A DNA stretch of 34,410 bases from an uncultured Pedosphaera sp. (lineage in GTDB: Bacteria > Verrucomicrobiota > Verrucomicrobiia > Limisphaerales > Pedosphaeraceae): contig CAIYZC010000109.1 in NCBI GenBank assembly GCA_903930565.1, positions 1-34,410 of the forward strand, written 5' to 3'. How positions within the stretch are numbered: position 1 is the first letter of the stretch; each line of letters opens with the position of its first letter. This document shows, one piece after another, positions 31,408 through 34,410 of this stretch. The position numbers and the translations under genes are program-made. Under the pieces are notes generated by a model that saw nothing but the letters and a program-made list of their open reading frames with translations, did not search any database and was not told the origin of the DNA.

Positions 31408-31429
31408 AACAGCGGTTTGGGGAACGAAC

Positions 31430-31534
31430 TCAACCCATCTGTTGCATATCCGCGATGTGCCAATGGTTCCTCACGGCTGCGCATTTTCGCCGGTTCCCGC
31501 CTTGCTGCCGTTCGAAACCACGCAGAGAATTCAT
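31430..31534 (-). pseudogene. Fragment of a paralogue of the 29757-30218 gene
   Basis: On the minus strand 35 codons read MNSLRGFERQQGGNRRKCAA, VRNHWHIADMQQMG and stop. The intact gene has SVRAWERREGGNRRNFEAVMNHLHIADIQYLG at the matching place. Nucleotide similarity is also visible (ATATCCGCGATGTGCCAATGGTTC here against ATATCGGCGATGTGCAAATGGTTC at 29948, plus strand; given here only as landmarks). The N-terminal half and everything after HIAD are missing. It sits between two intact small genes. Confidence 0.7.
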
Positions 31535-31555
31535 ATTATCGCTGGCGGCAACCGG

Positions 31556-32020
31556 TCATTGCACCTCAGGACGACCTTTGCGCGGGGGATACATCCTCCT
31601 CCCCTCCTCGGCAATCTGTCGCAACAATTGGAGCATATCGACCTTCGCTCCTTCGCCCGAGCGCGACGGACCAGTCTCCGCTTCCACCACCGGGGACGGC
31701 GGTCGCGGACCCAAGTCAGTCCAAACGTCGTCATAAACTCGGTAACGCCTGTCGGCATTCACCGTAAGTTCCGTGGCCGGGCCCACGCCGGCGGCGCGGA
31801 GGATGTCCCGGATCAGCGCCAGAGCCCGGCTTTCATCGCTCACCACGAACTCCACATTGTAATTCGGCTCCTCGTCCGTGACCATGCTCCCACCGCCCAA
31901 ATGCTTCCCCAGCGCCAACCGCTCCAGCTCGGTCTGGACGAGCTGCCGAAAGTGCTGCCGTCCCTCGAAGTCGGCGTCTTCCCCGAATAAATTCAACGTG
32001 ATTCCAGATTCATTTTTCAT
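31556..32020 (-). CDS. Hypothetical protein, GEDADFEGRQHFRQL type
   Basis: This encodes 154 residues from the ATG at 32020 (MKNESGITLNLFGEDADFEG), chosen because GAAGAG lies just upstream; an in-frame ATG at 32056 adds 12 residues. Features: an acidic N-terminus, LVQTELERLALGKHLGGGSM, EPNYNVEFVVSDESRALALI, LRAAGVGPATELTVNADRRY and a C-terminal basic PPRKGRPE. I do not recognise the family. The composition is soluble and cytoplasmic. It is the first intact gene in the same-strand row of small genes and follows composite repeat c/D. Confidence that it is coding comes from start, length and frame use. Confidence 0.72.
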   Translation of the reverse strand: MKNESGITLNLFGEDADFEGRQHFRQLVQTELERLALGKHLGGGSMVTDEEPNYNVEFVVSDESRALALIRDILRAAGVGPATELTVNADRRYRVYDDVWTDLGPRPPSPVVEAETGPSRSGEGAKVDMLQLLRQIAEEGRRMYPPRKGRPEVQ

Positions 32021-32116
32021 AAGCTCTTCGGGTTGTTGGTAGCCAAGTTTTGCCACACGGCATCGCCGGTGGTCAACGGCAAACGTCTCCCAATCCCTGG
32101 CTGCGTTCCCTCCTCA

Positions 32117-32347
32117 TTATCGCGCCCAATTCAGGGCGCCGAATTTCCGCGGACGAATTCCCAGCCCTTTGGGCTGGGCTGAGGAGTCACCGCCCGTTGG
32201 GCCGTCCTGACGCAGCCCCACGGCCATCCTGCGCCGAAGTTTTCACCTCACCACCCATGCGCCAAACGTGCATCATTCATAAGTCCGGCGAGCAGCCTGG
32301 GTGGTTTCGAAATTGATTCCGGCGGCCTGTAGGGCCGCGATACCATT
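32117..32347 (+). repeat. Composite palindromic repeat, copy D
   Basis: The left half begins TTATCGCGCCCAATTCAGGG and contains CAGCCCTTTGGGCTGGGCTG and AGGAGTCACCGCCCGTTGGG; the right half contains ATGCGCCAAACGTGCATCAT, then the degenerate TCATAAGTCCGGCGAGCAGC, and ATTCCGGCGGCCTGTAGGGC. The right-half CCTCAGCCCAG arm is mutated here, so pairing with the left half is weaker than in copies B and E. Copy E follows after 20 bases. Confidence 0.85.
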
Positions 32348-32367
32348 AGGAGGTGACCCATTCACGC

Positions 32368-32600
32368 AGTCGCGCCCAATTCAGGGCGCCGAATTCCCGT
32401 GCCCGCATTCCCAGCCCGCTGGGCTGGGCTCAGGAATCACGGCCCTTCAGGCCGTCCAAACAAATCGTCGTTCCGGGTTGATCCGCGGCGCTTTCCCCAC
32501 CGCTTTTCCCATGCGCCAAAGGTGCATCATTCCTCAGCCCAGCCCAACGGGCTGGGGGCTTTGCCATCAATTCCGGCGGCCTGTAAGGCCGCGATATTCG
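32368..32600 (+). repeat. Composite palindromic repeat, copy E
   Basis: This is the most complete copy: TCGCGCCCAATTCAGGGCGC, CCCAGCCCGCTGGGCTGGGC, TCAGGAATCACGGCCCTTCA, a middle of about 60 bases, then ATGCGCCAAAGGTGCATCAT, TCCTCAGCCCAGCCCAACGG and ATTCCGGCGGCCTGTAAGGC. Small hairpins are nested in both halves: CGGCC-CTTCA-GGCCG and GCGGCC-TTACA-GGCCGC (as read on the two strands). Copies D and E together are a tandem pair of about 480 bases. Confidence 0.86.
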
Positions 32601-33160
32601 TAACGCGCGTACCAGCCACAACCATGATGTAGCGCCCGGCGGCATGGCCGGACACGCATCCCCCGTGGGTCAGGCCTCCGGCCTACCGTATCCGAGGGTC
32701 TCCGACCCCCAGTTTCCCAAACCCGTCGCAGCAGGCGTGACGGACAGGCTCCAAGAGAAAACTCCCCTCTAATGACTTGGGCTTGTTGGCTCAACTTCGC
32801 GACTTCCCGCCTTCGCGCTTTCGCATGGGCATCCCCAAGTTTCCGTCCGGCTATTCTCCTCGTCTCTGCGTTTCGGCGCGAGGAATTCCGGGTTTCAAAT
32901 CCTTTTTTCTCAGAGCCCATCACCCTCCATTATCCTCGAAACGCATGGGGAGGGGGACGGTTTCACTCGAAGACGCAAAGCCGCGAAGGGGAACCAATCG
33001 GATGGAGCACCGGGAAGTCGGATGGAAAAACGATGCCAAAAATCTTGGGATTCGCCTTCCACCTTGCTCATGTTTTTCCCTTGGCCCGACTTCGCGGCTT
33101 CGCGGCTTCGCGCGAGAAACTCCGTGTTTTCAATGCCCTCCGGTTCGGTCGACCCACCCC
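32601..33160. other. Gene-free stretch with short hairpins and cttcgcg-rich repeats
   Basis: I see no coding frame here. 32671-32712 holds two hairpins, GGCC-TCC-GGCC and GGTC-TCC-GACC. 32797-32826 and 33087-33116 both contain cttcgcg-type short tandem units (cttcgcggcttcgcggcttcgcg in the second), and 32968-32993 contains the inverse pattern (gaagacgcaaagccgcgaag). TCTGCGTTTCGGCGCGAGGA (32870) resembles these too. It looks like degenerate intergenic repeat DNA. Confidence 0.5.
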
Positions 33161-33460
33161 TCATTCCCGCGCAATCAAATGGCAATAATAATGCCACACG
33201 TTGTCCTCCGCGCCGTTCATGAGCCGGTTCCGCACCCGGCCCCACGGCCAGAAGGTAGAATCCACGTTCTGCGCCTTAAAGCCGGGAAATTGCTCGCCGT
33301 TGAGCTCCACTATTCCCCACGAGCCGCCGTGATTCTTGCGGTATACCTCGCCCACATAGCTCCCGAACAGCTTCGCGAACTGCATGACCTGCTCGGGCGT
33401 GGGCCGGGCCTTCGCCTTTTCCCGGTGGAATTGATCCAGCACGGTTTCGATGTGCATCAC
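33161..33460 (-). CDS. Hypothetical protein, possibly 5'-truncated
   Basis: This encodes 99 residues from a GTG at 33460 (or 98 from the ATG at 33457). Stretches: HIETVLDQFHREKAKARPTP, EQVMQFAKLFGSYVGEVYRK, NHGGSWGIVELNGEQFPGFK and FWPWGRVRNRLMNGAEDNVW, ending HYYCHLIARE. The pattern AKLFGSYVGEVYRKNHGG..G resembles DUF3806-like proteins, where this region is the C-terminal part of a longer protein; the in-frame codons upstream reach a stop at about 33511 without a better start. The IS66 remnant begins at 33529, so truncation by that insertion is plausible. Function unknown. Confidence 0.68.
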   Translation of the reverse strand: MMHIETVLDQFHREKAKARPTPEQVMQFAKLFGSYVGEVYRKNHGGSWGIVELNGEQFPGFKAQNVDSTFWPWGRVRNRLMNGAEDNVWHYYCHLIARE

Positions 33461-33528
33461 GCTTCCGTATCCGTATTGCCAACCCCGTATAGGCAGGATA
33501 GCGGGCAGCGGCTACGCTGACCGGCATG

Positions 33529-34013
33529 TCAATTCTGCTTGGCTTTGGCCGCCTTCCAAGCGGTGGGCGTCAGTTCGGCGACCCGGTTGATGGACCAGCT
33601 GCCGAGCTTGGGCAATACCTCGGTCAGGTATTCCCGCAGATTGATGTCCAAGCGACGGCAGGTTTCAATGATCGACGCGATGGCCGCCACTTTCGGCCCG
33701 GCTTCCGCACTCCCAAGGTGCAACCAGTTCTTGCGGCCAAGGGCCAGTGGGCGCATGCCCCCTTCGCACCAGTTGTTGTCGATCTCCACCAAGCCGTTTT
33801 GCAAATGGACTTCCAACCGGCTCCGCTGGCACCGGCAACGGATCCAGTGGGGCCAACTTGGCCGCGTCCACAAATCCCCGCCGGGCGTGCGACAGGCAAC
33901 CCGCATATTTGATTCCTTCCCCCAGCTTGTCGTAGGCTTCGCAAGCGTCGCCTTGCAATACCCCGCGGAATCTTTGGAAAAGAGCCGCCGGGCCAACCCA
34001 CGCCCCTTTCAAG
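33529..34013 (-). pseudogene. IS66 family transposase remnant, internally deleted and frameshifted
   Basis: The C-terminal 98 codons (33529-33825) read LEVHLQNGLVEIDNNWCEGG, MRPLALGRKNWLHLGSAEAG and continue to INRVAELTPTAWKAAKAKQN: the standard IS66 end, with DNN and the catalytic Glu. A second frame (33830-34012) reads LFQRFRGVLQGDACEAYDKL and YAGCLSHARRGFVDAAKL, the middle of the same transposase. Between them the usual stretch of roughly 90 residues is missing and the frame changes at about 33828. The N-terminal half is also absent. The element is dead. I could not define terminal inverted repeats. Confidence 0.85.
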
Positions 34014-34165
34014 GATCGCCATTTTGATCGCCCGGGCGCAGGGATTGTTGTTCAGTGGTGCCTCGGCGGCTCCAAAAGGCGGGTCCAGGACCCGTACTGG
34101 TTCCGCATGTACGCGCTCAGTTTGCCTTCCGGATGCGCCGGCAACGTGGCTCCTTTTTGGGCTCC
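34014..34165 (-). pseudogene. Fragment of a second IS66-type transposase fused upstream
   Basis: One frame reads KGATLPAHPEGKLSAYMRNQ, then YGSWTRLLEPP and a stop; a neighbouring frame continues APLNNNPCARAIKMAIL. Together these resemble the region before and around the DNN-catalytic motif of another IS66 subgroup (typically GAPLDNN.CERA.K.AILHRKN). The homology then ends where the first remnant begins, so two different IS66 pieces are joined at about 34010. The recognition is by eye and less secure than for the neighbouring remnant. Confidence 0.5.
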
Positions 34166-34189
34166 GCGCTTTTCCCGTCACCCATGCCT

Positions 34190-34410
34190 TGGCGGCGGAC
34201 GACTCCCCCGGCTTTCAGCATTCGGTAAATCACGTGCATCATGTGAATGATGTCCAAAAGCTCCTCTCCCCAATCCGGGGTTCCTCCCCTGCCGAAAGCC
34301 CCACCGTAGCCATACGGCTTTCCAAAATGGGGTGTAGACTGCCTCGGCTGGTCGACGGGATGCAGCGCATGGGGCACAACCAATCCGCCGCTCCCGCTCC
34401 CCCGACCGTA
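34190..34410. other. Right end of window, no feature recognised
   Basis: The only longer frame on the minus strand (34383 to 34117) gives LLDIIHMMHVIYRMLKAGG and a Gly/Pro-rich remainder, runs through the IS66 fragment and matches nothing I know. This stretch may belong to a gene interrupted by the insertion elements or be the rest of an insertion sequence that continues past the edge. Confidence 0.3.

Noticed and set aside
34117-34383. Possible 88-codon gene at the right end
   Set aside because: It overlaps the IS66 fragment in another frame and has no recognisable feature.

Overview
The window is 34.4 kb of GC-rich bacterial chromosome. The best guess is a member of Verrucomicrobiota (Pedosphaera/Limisphaera type). 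That rests on the mix of genes: a type II secretion operon in the order E-F-G-H-I-J-K, a sulfatase coupled to a sialate-esterase-like SGNH hydrolase, a kaiC-kaiB-kaiB-histidine kinase operon, and long interspersed palindromic repeats. There is no rRNA or marker gene here, so the assignment is an inference. I saw no tRNA, rRNA or CRISPR array.

Layout. 1-7766 (minus): a type II secretion / pseudopilin operon, gspE-gspF-gspG-gspH-gspI-gspJ-gspK, with gspK cut by the left edge. Between gspF and gspG lies a DUF433/DUF5615 toxin-antitoxin-like pair whose toxin gene is frameshifted, plus a diverged second copy of the last 25 codons of gspF. 8199-11171 (plus): a hybrid histidine kinase with three receiver domains. 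15382-11187 (minus): a tight four-gene operon of membrane histidine kinase, beta-barrel porin, small periplasmic phosphate-binding-like protein and SCO1/SenC lipoprotein; it meets the hybrid kinase gene tail to tail. 17598-15532 (minus): an M48 membrane metalloprotease with a clear terminator. 17816-19099 (plus): a mobile-type AAA ATPase (DUF234 class) preceded by strong palindromes.

21558-19225 (minus): a secreted TPR protein with a C-terminal thioredoxin-like domain. 24860-22048 (minus): sulfatase and SGNH esterase, overlapping by 4 bases, probably for sulfated and acetylated polysaccharides. 28854-25198 (minus): kaiC, two different kaiB genes and a PAS histidine kinase, translationally coupled, with no kaiA; three consecutive dyad symmetries sit upstream.

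28996-34410 is accessory DNA. It has composite palindromic repeats of about 150-230 bases, a second family of short CCGGAGG-loop hairpins, a one-strand array of small genes of unknown function with a decayed paralogue fragment, and at the right end a deleted, frameshifted IS66 transposase fused to a piece of another.

The conserved backbone (secretion, sensing, envelope, carbohydrate hydrolysis, Kai module) looks intact. The interruptions (toxin-antitoxin pair, AAA ATPase, repeats, orphan array, IS66 remnants) record insertion and decay.
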